Notes: generated by a model from the letters alone, not told the origin. DNA of 64,000 bases from Noviherbaspirillum saxi (GCF_003591035.1 NZ_QYUO01000002.1:186001-250000), one strand, 5' to 3'; counted from the stretch's first letter, positions 53,362 through 62,480 are shown. Numbers and translations are program-made.

Positions 53362-54864
53362 TCAGACCTTAACGAGATTAAAGACGCTGTGAATGTTTCC
53401 CCCGGCTGCATCTACGGCCACCGTCACTGGCATATTGCGGACTTCAAACTCATAGATCGCTTCCATTCCCAGATCGGGAAAGGCAATCACACGCGCCGAC
53501 AGGACTGCCTTCGAAACCAGATATCCTGCTCCACCTACTGCAACAAGATATGCGGCGCCATGTTGATGTATTGCCTCACGTGCGGCTCGACCTCGTTCCG
53601 CTTTTCCGATCATCACAAGCAATCCAGTCTGCTCTAGCAATGGTGCGACGAACTTGTCCATTCGCGTTGCCGTCGTAGGTCCGGCTGATCCTACCGCTTC
53701 ACCGTCGACAGGGTCCACAGGACCGACGTAATAGATGGCACGGTCTTTCAGGTCAACCGGAAGCGGTTCGTTAGCGGCCAGCATGTCAGTGAGCCGCTTA
53801 TGCGCGGCATCTCTTCCCGTAAGCAACTTGCCGGACAAGAGCAGCGTCTGCCCGACTCGCCATTGGGCGACCTCGATCTTGGTCAACGTGTCGAGATCAA
53901 CGTGCATGCCGCCGTCAGTTGGCAGCATGTCCGGAATGCCATCCCAGATACCGGGGTCTGGCGGTTCAAACGTCATCGGGCCACTACCATCGAGGAAAAA
54001 ACGGATATGTCGGGTTGCCGCGCAATTGGGAATGAGTGCGATTGGCAGAGTGGCGGCATGGCATGGTGCCTCCATTACTTTCACATCCAGCACTGTCGTT
54101 AGGCCTCCCAGCCCTTGTGCGCCGATCCCGAGCGCATTGACACGCTCGGCGACTTCCAGGCGAAGCGCGTCTACCGGGCTTACTGGTCCTCGCTCCCTTA
54201 ACTGATGCAGGTCGATCGGCGAGAACAAGGATTTCTTCGCGAGCAGCATCGCCTGTTCCGGGCTCCCGCCAATCCCTATCCCGAGAACACCGGGCGGACA
54301 CCATCCGGCGCCCATCCCTGGAAGTTGTTCAATAATCCAATCAGCGGGCGAGTCGCTTGGGTTTAATGTTGCAAACCGTGCCTTGACATCACCACCGCCA
54401 CCCTTGGCAACGACCGTGACGCCAAGCCGCGCGCCGGCCACCATTTCAACGTGAACGATGCCTGGCGTGTTGTCACGTGTATTACTTCGAATCCCGAGCG
54501 GCGACGACACCATGGACGCACGTAAGGTGTTCACTTCACTCAGATAGGCTCGCCGGACGGCTTCATCTACAAGCTGCTGAATGGTCGGAAGAAACCCGCC
54601 AAGGCGGTTGGAAAATTGCACTTCCATCCCGACTTCAAGGAATACATGCGCGACGCCAGTGTCCTGGCAAATCGGCCGCTTTGCCATTGCGCTTAACCGG
54701 CTGTTGACCAGCAGCTGCAATATGGCGTTCTTCGCTGCCGCCCCTCCCTCACTCTCGTACGCGTCTTTGAGTGCATCGATGAAATCTGCAGGATGGTAGT
54801 AGCTGATGAATTGAAGCGCATCCGCAATGCTGTCGACGACGTCCTCGACGTAAATTACCGTCAT
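53362..54864 (-). CDS. fumA: Fumarate hydratase class I, fused alpha-beta
   Basis: A 500-residue iron-sulfur fumarase that interconverts fumarate and malate. Alpha part (about 1-285) with PICQDTGVAHVFLEVG and a conserved central GGSPEQAMLLAKKSLF; beta part with VGPVDPVDGEAVGSAGPTTATRMD, AAYLVAVGGAGYLVSKAV and the C-terminal MPVTVAVDAAGGNIH. Cys ligands for the [4Fe-4S] cluster are expected in ICQDTG, APCHAA and PNCAATRH. ATG 54864 (MTVIYVED) is preferred over the frame start 11 codons upstream. It lies in the carboxylate module beside a Bug protein and a fumarate-forming type of lyase. Confidence 0.92.
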   Translation of the reverse strand: MTVIYVEDVVDSIADALQFISYYHPADFIDALKDAYESEGGAAAKNAILQLLVNSRLSAMAKRPICQDTGVAHVFLEVGMEVQFSNRLGGFLPTIQQLVDEAVRRAYLSEVNTLRASMVSSPLGIRSNTRDNTPGIVHVEMVAGARLGVTVVAKGGGGDVKARFATLNPSDSPADWIIEQLPGMGAGWCPPGVLGIGIGGSPEQAMLLAKKSLFSPIDLHQLRERGPVSPVDALRLEVAERVNALGIGAQGLGGLTTVLDVKVMEAPCHAATLPIALIPNCAATRHIRFFLDGSGPMTFEPPDPGIWDGIPDMLPTDGGMHVDLDTLTKIEVAQWRVGQTLLLSGKLLTGRDAAHKRLTDMLAANEPLPVDLKDRAIYYVGPVDPVDGEAVGSAGPTTATRMDKFVAPLLEQTGLLVMIGKAERGRAAREAIHQHGAAYLVAVGGAGYLVSKAVLSARVIAFPDLGMEAIYEFEVRNMPVTVAVDAAGGNIHSVFNLVKV

Positions 54865-54965
54865 AGTTTTTCCGTGAATGTAAAAATGGAGAGCCATTGA
54901 CTTGCAAGGGCTCTCCAGCGTTGTTTCATCTTGTGAGTATCGAAAGCACGGTAATCTTTACCGGG

Positions 54966-55940
54966 TCATTCGCCGTAAACTCCTGCTTTCTTGATGATCG
55001 GCCCCCACTTGTCAATTTCCGACTTCAGCAGCGTGCGTAGGGCTTCAGGTTTGGCACGCTCGGCAGATACTGGTGTTGCGCCCAAATCTGCGAACCGTGC
55101 TTTCACGGTCGGATCCTTCATGGCCTCCTGCAAGCTTGCAACGAGCTTATCTACGACAGGTTTCGGTGTTCCTTTTGGCGCAAATACCCCATACCAGATA
55201 TTCAGCTCAAAACCCGGAAGACCCGATTCACTGGCGGTTGGCAGATCCGGCAGTGCGGGTGACTTCTCCTTGCTCGCCACAGCATAGCCCTTGATCTTTC
55301 CGGATTTTAGATGAGATACGACATTGACTGTCTGGTCACACATGAAGTCGACGTTCCCTCCCAGCATGTCGTTCATTGCCGGGCCGGACCCTTTATACGG
55401 CACAGTGGTCACGGTCGTCTGTACTGTGCTGAAGAACAACAAGCCGCAAAGGTGCGAAGCTGATCCAGTACCGGCATGGCCATAGTTGACCCTGTCCTTG
55501 TTGGTTTTTACGTGATCAATCAGTCCTTTAAAATCCTTTGGCGGCAGATCCTTCTTCGCAACAAAAACCATAGGCAGATCGGCAACCAGGCCAATTGGCT
55601 CGAAGTCTTTAATGGAGTCATATCGCAGCTTTGGATACAGAGCCGGGTTGGTTGCGTGGCTGACATGGATCATCAGAAGCGAATAGCCATCCGGCGAAGC
55701 GTTCGCCACACGACCGGACCCAATCGTCCCTCCGGCACCGGCAACGTTTTCGATCAAGACCTGCTGCTTCAACGTTTTAGTCATACTCTGCGCCACCAGA
55801 CGCGCCAGCGTATCTCCTGGACCACCAGCGGAATAAGGCATGACCATCGTGATCGGCTTGGCCGGATACTCTTGGGCATAGGCATAACCAGTACTCGCGA
55901 GCGCGATCAGGCCGGAAGCAAAAAGGGCGTTCTTCAACAT
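54966..55940 (-). CDS. Bug-family tripartite tricarboxylate transporter binding protein
   Basis: A 324-residue periplasmic binding protein like the one at 2565 but clearly distinct. Signal MLKNALFASGLIALASTGYA then YAQEYPAKPITMVMPYSAGG; later TVPYKGSGPAMNDMLGGNVD. It binds a di- or tricarboxylate-type ligand. ATG 55940 is near AAGGAGAC. It is in the fumarase/lyase module, so its ligand is probably the lyase's substrate, or fumarate itself. No TctA/B membrane proteins are nearby. Confidence 0.9.
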   Translation of the reverse strand: MLKNALFASGLIALASTGYAYAQEYPAKPITMVMPYSAGGPGDTLARLVAQSMTKTLKQQVLIENVAGAGGTIGSGRVANASPDGYSLLMIHVSHATNPALYPKLRYDSIKDFEPIGLVADLPMVFVAKKDLPPKDFKGLIDHVKTNKDRVNYGHAGTGSASHLCGLLFFSTVQTTVTTVPYKGSGPAMNDMLGGNVDFMCDQTVNVVSHLKSGKIKGYAVASKEKSPALPDLPTASESGLPGFELNIWYGVFAPKGTPKPVVDKLVASLQEAMKDPTVKARFADLGATPVSAERAKPEALRTLLKSEIDKWGPIIKKAGVYGE

Positions 55941-55995
55941 CGTTGTCTCCTTGAATTGGAACGGAATAAGTAAAAAGGCTTGTGATGCTTTACAA

Positions 55996-56187
55996 CTATC
56001 GAAGCTGGATTCCAGCCGGATGTAGGTTGGCGTCGCTCATGTCTTCCGGAAGAAGGTTGCCATCTTCCAGTTCAACTGCGATACCAAGGATTAGCGACAG
56101 CAGAACCTGCATGCCGAGTTTCCGATACCAAGGCAATTTCTTTGGCGGGGCAATCGCGTAATCGGCCCGCATCGCTTCATTACTCAT
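55996..56187 (-). pseudogene. Truncated dicarboxylate-symporter-like ORF
   Basis: A 63-residue ORF. The part KLPWYRKLGMQVLLSLILGI resembles the N-terminus of DctA-type cation:dicarboxylate symporters, which then continue for about 400 residues, but here the chain runs into ELEDGNLLPEDMSDANLHPAG and stops. It looks like an internal deletion of a dicarboxylate transporter gene; a genuine small protein is less likely. It fits the fumarate/dicarboxylate theme of its neighbours. Confidence 0.4.
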
Positions 56188-56214
56188 GATGTTTCCTCTA
56201 CTGCGGAATCTGAA

Positions 56215-57585
56215 TTACAGACGCTTTGACAGGTCGATGGCTCGATCAACCATTTGCGGAGCCAGGCCAAGGTAATTCGCAGGATCAGTCAGGCGCTCAA
56301 TCGTGGCGCGGTCAAAATGCTTGGTCACTTCCGGCATAGCCATTAATGCATCGGCCAGCGTGCCTCCCTTCTCATTCACAGAACGGCAGGCGTCATAGAC
56401 GATGTCATGCGCCTGTTGTCGCCCGGTATGGGGAGCCATTCCCATCATTACCGCTTCGGCAACGATGAGGCCCTTGCTGATCCCAAGGTTGGTTTTCATG
56501 CGATCGGTATCGACGATAAGTCCGCCCAGGGCGAATTTCGCCTGATGCAGCGCACCTGCGGTGAGGATAAAGCTTTCCGGAATCGCGATCCATTCCGCAT
56601 GCCACGGGCCGGTAGCACGTTCGAAGTCTTGAATCATCGCATCCACCATCAAACCTGCGTGCTGGCGCACGGCTTTTGCCGCGGCAAGCATCAATTCGCT
56701 GGAAATCGGATTGCGCTTTTGGGGCATTGTGCTGCTAGCACCGCGGCCTTTTACAAATGGCTCGTACACTTCGGCGAACTCGGTGGATGCCATGATCATG
56801 ATGTCAACAGCGATTTTTCCCAATGAACCGGTGACCAGTGCCAAGAGGTTGACTGCTTCTGCAAAGCCGTCGCGTGCCACATGCCAGGTAGTTGCCGGCA
56901 CCCCGAGGCCGAGCTCTTCAGCCATCGCTCGCTGTACGTCAAAGCCTTTCTCGCCAAGCGACGCCAGCGTACCAGCCGCACCGGCAAACTCAACAACGCA
57001 GACGCGTGGACGCATTTCCTGAAGACGCTGCTGATGGCGGTCGAACATGGCCAGCCAGATAGCGACTTTGTATCCGAAGGTGACGGGTAGCGCTTGTTGA
57101 AGATGCGTACGGCCCGCCATAGGGGTGTCGCGATGCGTGACCGCCAGGTCCGCAAGAATTTTCCGTAATTCCTGGATGTCGCTTTCTACGACATCCAGGG
57201 CATCCCGAACTTGCAGCGCCACTGCCGTATCCATGATGTCTTGAGTCGTTGCGCCCCAATGCACGTAACGGCCAGCGTCACCGCACATCTCCACCAGTTG
57301 GTGCACTAGAGGAAGAATCGGATAACCAACGATATCCGTCTCTTCACGCATATGGTCGAAGTCGATGCGCTCAATCTTTGATTCGCGAGCGATCACGTCG
57401 GCAGCTTCTTTCGGAATTACGCCGACGCGGGCCTCGGCTTTCGCCAAAGCAATTTCGGCATCGATATAACGTTGAATCAGAGCGCGATCAGAAAAAATGC
57501 CGCGCATGTTGGCCGTGCCGAAGGCATCGCGGAACAGGATGGAATCGACGACGGTGCTTGCGGATGCTTGAGTGTTTGAGAGCAT
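56215..57585 (-). CDS. Adenylosuccinate lyase / carboxymuconate cycloisomerase family lyase
   Basis: A 456-residue fumarase/aspartase-superfamily enzyme of the PurB/PcaB type. Conserved regions in order: the HWGATTQDIMDTA loop (His/Thr), MAGRTHLQQALPVTFGYKVA and the signature GRGASSTMPQKRNPISSELM with the catalytic Ser. It has the C-terminal domain of the cycloisomerase/adenylosuccinate lyase branch. The superfamily splits a succinyl adduct to give fumarate, or cyclises carboxymuconate. The adjacent fumarase favours a fumarate-releasing reaction (inference). It is divergent from its likely GntR regulator. Confidence 0.85.
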   Translation of the reverse strand: MLSNTQASASTVVDSILFRDAFGTANMRGIFSDRALIQRYIDAEIALAKAEARVGVIPKEAADVIARESKIERIDFDHMREETDIVGYPILPLVHQLVEMCGDAGRYVHWGATTQDIMDTAVALQVRDALDVVESDIQELRKILADLAVTHRDTPMAGRTHLQQALPVTFGYKVAIWLAMFDRHQQRLQEMRPRVCVVEFAGAAGTLASLGEKGFDVQRAMAEELGLGVPATTWHVARDGFAEAVNLLALVTGSLGKIAVDIMIMASTEFAEVYEPFVKGRGASSTMPQKRNPISSELMLAAAKAVRQHAGLMVDAMIQDFERATGPWHAEWIAIPESFILTAGALHQAKFALGGLIVDTDRMKTNLGISKGLIVAEAVMMGMAPHTGRQQAHDIVYDACRSVNEKGGTLADALMAMPEVTKHFDRATIERLTDPANYLGLAPQMVDRAIDLSKRL

Positions 57586-57639
57586 GAATGTCTCGCATAT
57601 GTAGTAGTAGGAATGTGGTCCGGCCTCAACAGGCCGTTA

Positions 57640-57679
57640 ATATGTCCGGACATATCAAATATAATATGTCCGGACATAT
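57640..57679. promoter_or_regulatory. Twin 16-bp operators between the lyase and GntR genes
   Basis: ATATGTCCGGACATAT, a perfect palindrome, occurs identically at 57640-57655 and 57664-57679 (24 bp apart). They are in the divergent promoter region of the lyase (start 57585) and the GntR-type regulator (start 57705), and are the expected targets of that regulator, controlling both directions. Confidence 0.85.
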
Positions 57680-57704
57680 GGTGCAAGCGATTATTTGTAC
57701 TAAA

Positions 57705-58457
57705 ATGCCTATTGCACCTATGAAACTTCCAACAAAACTCCATTACGCAGACATCGCGCGGCATTTAACTGAAGGCATTGCCGCTGGTCAATTTCCAGTC
57801 GGTTCGCTGTTGCCGACCGAGATGGAACTGTGTGACCACTACAAAACGAGTCGTCACACTATTCGTGCTGCATTACACGAACTCCAGCAACTGGGCCTGG
57901 TCTCCCGGCGTAAGAATGTGGGCACACGGGTGGAAGCAGTCCGGCCTACCAATGAATTTCGGCCGACGCTTTCCTCGATAGATGATCTGGTGCAGTTCGG
58001 CAGCGAGCACATCAGGAAGGTGTTGTCCGTTGAAGAGACGACAATTCGGGGAGCGTTAGCCAAGGAATTGACCTGCGACAGTGGGAGCAAGTGGCTGCGG
58101 ATATCGAGCCTGCGCATTGATGCGAATGACAGGCCGCCGGTTGGATGGACGGACGTCTATATCGAACCGGCGTACGCCGAGATTGGGGAATTAATTCGGA
58201 AGTCGCCGGATACCCTGATTAGCTCAATGATCGAGGAGCGCTACGGGCGTCGCATTGCCCAGATTCGTCAGGAAATCCGTGCGGTAGCAGTACCGGAAAA
58301 TATGGCGCCTTTGCTTCAGGCCGAGCCGAATGCACCGGCCTTGAAAATCATACGTTGGTATCAAGACGCGGGAGGGCAAGTATTTGAAATGTCCGTCAGT
58401 GTGCATCCATCTGAACGGTTCGCTGTCTCGATGCAGTTACAGCGATCCAATCAATAA
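57705..58457 (+). CDS. GntR/HutC-family regulator
   Basis: A 250-residue GntR regulator with a UTRA sensor domain. The winged helix is DIARHLTEGIAAGQFPVGSL, then LPTEMELCDHYKTSRHTI and RAALHELQQLGLVSRRKNVG; the UTRA part is from about residue 85 (IDDLVQFG) to the end (VFEMSVSVHPSERFAVSM). ATG 57705 (MPIAPMKL) is chosen; ATG 57720 and longer frames are possible, but upstream lie the operators. It probably represses the lyase/Bug/fumarase module until its ligand is present. Confidence 0.87.
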   Translation: MPIAPMKLPTKLHYADIARHLTEGIAAGQFPVGSLLPTEMELCDHYKTSRHTIRAALHELQQLGLVSRRKNVGTRVEAVRPTNEFRPTLSSIDDLVQFGSEHIRKVLSVEETTIRGALAKELTCDSGSKWLRISSLRIDANDRPPVGWTDVYIEPAYAEIGELIRKSPDTLISSMIEERYGRRIAQIRQEIRAVAVPENMAPLLQAEPNAPALKIIRWYQDAGGQVFEMSVSVHPSERFAVSMQLQRSNQ

Positions 58458-58497
58458 CCATCTAATACCAATCCCATGTTTGATTGGTATTAGATGG
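58458..58497. terminator. Bidirectional terminator-like inverted repeat
   Basis: A perfect 16-bp inverted repeat (arms 58458-58473 and 58482-58497, 8-nt loop) beginning immediately after the GntR stop and before the stop of the convergent LysR gene. There is no strong T run, but it would form a long hairpin in both transcripts. Confidence 0.6.
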
Positions 58498-58530
58498 ACG
58501 CAGGCGACTGAGTGCCCTGCAAGATAAGAG

Positions 58531-59454
58531 TTACCTCAGCCGAACAATATCCTCGGATATGCGCACGGCATCTTCCAGGATCCAGTCGCGGAAAACCTCT
58601 ACCTCGGGCCGCAAGGACGCGGTTTCGATCAACCAATAGGCGTAATCGCTTGTTTCAATGTCGCTGCCCGGATAGGTGACCAGACGCCCATCCTTCAGCC
58701 ATGGCAGCAGGAGCGCGATGCGTCCCAGCGCAACGCCATGGCCTTCCAGCGCTGCCTGTATCACCTGATCGTATTGATTGAAATGCAGGAAAGCCTTCGC
58801 CTCGGCAGGATCCATGCCTTGGGCGCGCAGCCAGTCTTCCCAGCGCAACCAGGGCCGGGCACGCTCGTCGTATTCGAGCAGAACTTGCTGCAGCAGACCG
58901 CCCGGTGCATTGAACGCCGCCGAAGCAATTGCCTTGTTAGCCACAGGCACGATCTGCTCGCCAAACAGACGCAGCGCCCCACGCGGCGCCTGGGCTTCGC
59001 GGCAGTAGCGAATCGCCAGGTCGACGCCATCACGCTCCAGGTCCGACAACTGGTTATGTGCGGCGACACGGATATCCATATTCGGGTGCATCGCCTGAAA
59101 TGCACCAAGGCGCGGTAACAACCATAAGGATGTGACGCCAATGCTGGCGCTTATCGTGACGGGACGCATGCGTTGTTTCTGGCGCAAGGACCGGTCGAAT
59201 TCTCCCAGGCGGTCCAGCCATGGCGACGCGATGCGAAGCAATTGCTCCCCAGCTTCGGTGAGGATGAGCGCGCGATGCCGGCGCAGGAACAAGGCGGTGC
59301 CGAAATGCTCTTCCAGAGACTGGATCTGCCGGCTTACCGCCGATTGCGTCAGGCACAGGTCTTGGGCTGCCTGCGTGATACTCATGCGCCTTGCAACGGC
59401 GACAAAGCCGCGCATCGCATCCAGCGGCGGCAAGTTCAACAGATTGTTATCCAT
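58531..59454 (-). CDS. LysR-family regulator, GcvA-like
   Basis: A 307-residue LysR protein. The DNA-binding domain is LPPLDAMRGFVAVARRMSIT then QAAQDLCLTQSAVSRQIQSL and EEHFGTALFLRRHRALILTE; the effector domain follows with the GcvA/AmpR-like features (ISASIGVTSLWLLPRLGAF, DLAIRYCREAQAP). It is divergent from the CmcJ-type oxidoreductase gene (about 125 bp apart), which together with the following two genes is its likely target. Confidence 0.88.
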   Translation of the reverse strand: MDNNLLNLPPLDAMRGFVAVARRMSITQAAQDLCLTQSAVSRQIQSLEEHFGTALFLRRHRALILTEAGEQLLRIASPWLDRLGEFDRSLRQKQRMRPVTISASIGVTSLWLLPRLGAFQAMHPNMDIRVAAHNQLSDLERDGVDLAIRYCREAQAPRGALRLFGEQIVPVANKAIASAAFNAPGGLLQQVLLEYDERARPWLRWEDWLRAQGMDPAEAKAFLHFNQYDQVIQAALEGHGVALGRIALLLPWLKDGRLVTYPGSDIETSDYAYWLIETASLRPEVEVFRDWILEDAVRISEDIVRLR

Positions 59455-59578
59455 GCGTTTTTTTCATGTGAGTCATGCAAAAACAGCGTTTGTGCCGCCA
59501 TGCGCAGTCAACCAGAATGGGCAACAGAAAAGCAGATAACGCATTCTAAGGGAATAGACCCCGGGAAAGGCACTACCG

Positions 59579-60415
59579 ATGAAACGCGACCTTCATGAGC
59601 CATACGTTACGGCAAAACTCGGCTACCTTGCTTCGACTGGAAAAAGGCCATGCAATTACATGTTCCAGCCGCCCGCAGGAGTGCCGTGGGAAAACGCCGC
59701 GTATGACCGCGTCGAGTGCAAGATCCATGATGTCCGTCCTCTATCATCCGGATTCTCGCTGCAGTTGAATGGCTTTGCATTGCTGGCAGCGCCAAGCGCT
59801 CAAACCTGGTTTGAGGATGAGCGGCAGATACAGAATATTTACTATCGCGAGCTGGAAGAACACGCATTGAAGCTTACCGGCGGAACGCGGGCCGTCGTCT
59901 TCGACCACTTGGTGCGGCGGCGCGACGCGACCAGGCCAACCGCTTCGTTCGGCCGCGATAGCGGCGGCACGCGGCCTTCGGCCTTGGGCCGGGTCCATAA
60001 CGATTACACCGAAACATCCGGGCCGAAACGGTGTCAGGCAGTACTGCCAGAGACTGCGCCCGACACCCCGTTTCTCATCCTGAACTTCTGGCGTCCGGTG
60101 GGATATCCGGTGATGGATACCCCGCTGGCGCTCTGCGATGCGAGAAGTTTTCCTTCACAAGACTGGGTAGAAGGCGACCTCATCTATCCGACCCGCACCG
60201 GCGAAATCTACCTGGCCCGGTACTCGGATGCCCATCGCTGGTTCTATTACCCGTCGATGACGCCGGGCGAGATGCTCGTCTTCAAGACCTATGACTCGCG
60301 CCTTGACCAGCCTGCCCGCATGACGCCCCATAGCGCCTTCGATGACCCGACCGCACCGGCGGACGCCTTGCCACGCCAAAGCATCGAGGCGCGCTGTCTC
60401 GTCCTGCTTGCATGA
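59579..60415 (+). CDS. CmcJ/NvfI-family oxidoreductase
   Basis: A 278-residue protein related to the CmcJ/NvfI family (2-oxoglutarate/Fe(II)-like hydroxylases or methoxylating partners seen in fungal and actinobacterial natural-product pathways). Family marks: the DHLVRRR core, RVHNDYTETSGPKR (metal-binding His-x-Asp) and FLILNFWRPVGYPVMDTPLALCD, then MLVFKTYDSRLDQPARMTPHSAF with the distal His. It begins a plus-strand operon with the DsbA-fold and MFS genes. The substrate is unknown; bacterial members are little studied. Confidence 0.8.
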   Translation: MKRDLHEPYVTAKLGYLASTGKRPCNYMFQPPAGVPWENAAYDRVECKIHDVRPLSSGFSLQLNGFALLAAPSAQTWFEDERQIQNIYYRELEEHALKLTGGTRAVVFDHLVRRRDATRPTASFGRDSGGTRPSALGRVHNDYTETSGPKRCQAVLPETAPDTPFLILNFWRPVGYPVMDTPLALCDARSFPSQDWVEGDLIYPTRTGEIYLARYSDAHRWFYYPSMTPGEMLVFKTYDSRLDQPARMTPHSAFDDPTAPADALPRQSIEARCLVLLA

Positions 60416-60467
60416 AAAGCGCGTCGGTGCATACGCCGCATCGTCCCTATTACAGCAGGAGAACATA

Positions 60468-61139
60468 TTGAACACGGCGCACACACTTGCGAGTCCGCCT
60501 CGCCTCGAATTCTGGTTCGAATTCGGCAGCAACTACAGTTACCTGGCGACCATGCGCATCGAAGAACTGGCGCGCAGAGCGGGCGTCGCGCTCGAGTGGA
60601 AGCCATTTCTGTTGGGGCCGATATTTCGTGAATTGGGATGGAGTTCTTCGCCATTCGTCCTGCAAGCTGAAAAGGGTAACTATGTCTGGCGAGACATGGA
60701 GCGGCAAGCGCGGAAATACGGCTTGCCCTTCAACAAGCCCTCCGCCTTTCCGCGCGCTGCGGTACTGCCGATGAGAGTGGCGGCCTGCTCGGCCGGCGAA
60801 CCATGGATTGCCGAATTCTGCAAAAACGTCATGGTGCAGAACTGGGTGAACGACCTGGACATCAATGAGGTGTTGAACGTGAGGCATGCGCTTGAAGCCC
60901 TCGTGCCGGAGCCCGACATCGTCATCCGGCAAGCAACGAGCGAAGAAAACAAGGCGCGTTTGCGCCGCAATACCGAAATAGCGCGGGCGCGCGGCATATT
61001 CGGCGCACCGACATTCCTGGTCGGCGACGAGATGTTCTGGGGCAATGATCGGCTGGAAGAGGCAATCGCGATGGCCGCGAGCGCGCAAGGCAATTTCCTG
61101 GAAGTCAGAACCATGCTGCTTTCACAGGTGGGACAATGA
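60468..61139 (+). CDS. 2-hydroxychromene-2-carboxylate isomerase-like DsbA-fold protein
   Basis: A 223-residue DsbA/thioredoxin-fold protein of the HCCA isomerase class, with glutathione-dependent isomerases of aromatic degradation (NahD) as the best-known members. FWFEFGSNYSYLATMRIEEL gives the diagnostic SxYSYL in place of a CxxC; near the end come ARARGIFGAPTFLVGDEMFW and the GNDRL segment. TTG 60468 with AGGAG 8 nt upstream is the likely start. Its last bases overlap the MFS gene by ATGA. Confidence 0.85.
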   Translation: MNTAHTLASPPRLEFWFEFGSNYSYLATMRIEELARRAGVALEWKPFLLGPIFRELGWSSSPFVLQAEKGNYVWRDMERQARKYGLPFNKPSAFPRAAVLPMRVAACSAGEPWIAEFCKNVMVQNWVNDLDINEVLNVRHALEALVPEPDIVIRQATSEENKARLRRNTEIARARGIFGAPTFLVGDEMFWGNDRLEEAIAMAASAQGNFLEVRTMLLSQVGQ

Positions 61140-62341
61140 ACAAACTCTTGAAGAACCCATTCGGCATCATTGTATGCGGCGGCATCATCATGGGCCTTGC
61201 GCTAGGCGTGCGGCATGTCCTGGGCTTGTTCCTGCTTCCGATGACGACCGAGCGCGGATGGAGTCGCGAAGCCTTTGCCTTCGCGATCGCGCTGCAGAAC
61301 CTGGTGTGGGGTATTGCCCAGCCATTTACCGGCATGATTGCCGACCGCTTCGGCTCGGTGAGAGTACTGTTCGCCGGATGTCTGTTATACGGCGCCGGGC
61401 TGTATTGCATGGCGCATGCCGGCACTCCGTTCCAGCTTGCCGTGTCAGGGGGGCTGGTGATCGGTATCGCCTTGTCGGCAACCTCGTTCAGCGTTGTCTA
61501 TGGTGCGTTGAGTCGCATCGTAACGCCGGAGCGACGTGCGTCCACTCTTGGACTGGCAGGCGCGATCGGAGGGCTGGCCCAGTTTGCGATGGTACCAGGC
61601 GCCCAGAGCGCAATGGAGCAATTCGGCTGGCTGGGTGCGCTGATCGTCATGGCGATTCTCTTGACCGTGGCCGCGCCTGCGTCGGCGATGCTCAATGACC
61701 GGTCCGAGGAGCGGACAGGTCAACCGGAACAGTCGCTCCGGCATGCGTTAAGCGAAGCCTTTGCGCATCGCGGGTTCTGGCTGCTGAATGCCGGCTTTCT
61801 GGTATGCGGATTTCAACTCGCCTTCATTGCGAATCATCTTCCCGCCTATCTGCTCGACAAAGGCCTGGCGGGAAATACCGCCGTCGTTGCGCTATCGCTT
61901 GTTGCACTCGCCAACGTGGCCGGGACTTATATCTGGGGCATGCTGGGCGGGCGTTTTCGGAAAAAATATCTGCTCGCCTGGGTATATGTGTTGCGCTCGG
62001 CGGCGACGACCGTTTTCCTGTTGTTACCGGTCAGCGAAATAACGATTTATACATTTGCATTCATCATGGGTTTCGGCTGGCTGGGCACGGTGCCGCTGAC
62101 CAACGGAATCGTCGCGCAGGTGTTCGGGGTGCGATACATCACAACGCTTTTCGGCTTTGTCTTTATCGGACATCAGATCGGCTCCTTTCTCGGTGTCTGG
62201 CTGGGCGGCCTGGTATTCGATGCAACGCGATCGTATGACCTGATGTGGATCTGCTCGATACTCCTCGGTCTATTGGCAGCGCTGCTGCATGTGCCCATCA
62301 ATGACCGGCAAATCGTCCGCAACAATGCCGCGCTGGCGTAA
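61136..62341 (+). CDS. MFS transporter
   Basis: A 401-residue major-facilitator permease with 12 predicted helices, starting GIIVCGGIIMGLALGVRHVL; the inter-helix loop after TM2 reads IADRFGSVRVLFAG (motif A-like D-x-x-G-S/R), and the second half repeats (YIWGMLGGRFRKKYL). Substrate not predictable: probably an organic acid or a product of the neighbouring enzymes. It is translationally coupled (ATGA) to the HCCA isomerase-like gene. Confidence 0.9.
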   Translation: MNKLLKNPFGIIVCGGIIMGLALGVRHVLGLFLLPMTTERGWSREAFAFAIALQNLVWGIAQPFTGMIADRFGSVRVLFAGCLLYGAGLYCMAHAGTPFQLAVSGGLVIGIALSATSFSVVYGALSRIVTPERRASTLGLAGAIGGLAQFAMVPGAQSAMEQFGWLGALIVMAILLTVAAPASAMLNDRSEERTGQPEQSLRHALSEAFAHRGFWLLNAGFLVCGFQLAFIANHLPAYLLDKGLAGNTAVVALSLVALANVAGTYIWGMLGGRFRKKYLLAWVYVLRSAATTVFLLLPVSEITIYTFAFIMGFGWLGTVPLTNGIVAQVFGVRYITTLFGFVFIGHQIGSFLGVWLGGLVFDATRSYDLMWICSILLGLLAALLHVPINDRQIVRNNAALA

Positions 62342-62351
62342 AGGAAAACCG

Positions 62352-62480
62352 ATGGACAACTCCTGGCGACATGCCGTGCTGCTTGCAGTGGCCGCCGTGA
62401 TCATCGGCAGCTGGGCCGTTGACGTTTTGCTCAAGCCTGCTGCGGTGTTCGATTTTGTTCGCGTGATCAATATGTGCTAA
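62352..62480 (+). CDS. 42-aa membrane peptide after the MFS gene
   Basis: A 42-residue protein with one predicted helix (AVLLAVAAVIIGSWAVDVLL, about residues 8-27) after a short MDNSWRH start. AAGGAAA lies about 6 nt upstream of the ATG, 10 bp after the MFS stop. It is small, so proof needs conservation. It could be an accessory subunit of the transporter. Confidence 0.55.
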   Translation: MDNSWRHAVLLAVAAVIIGSWAVDVLLKPAAVFDFVRVINMC

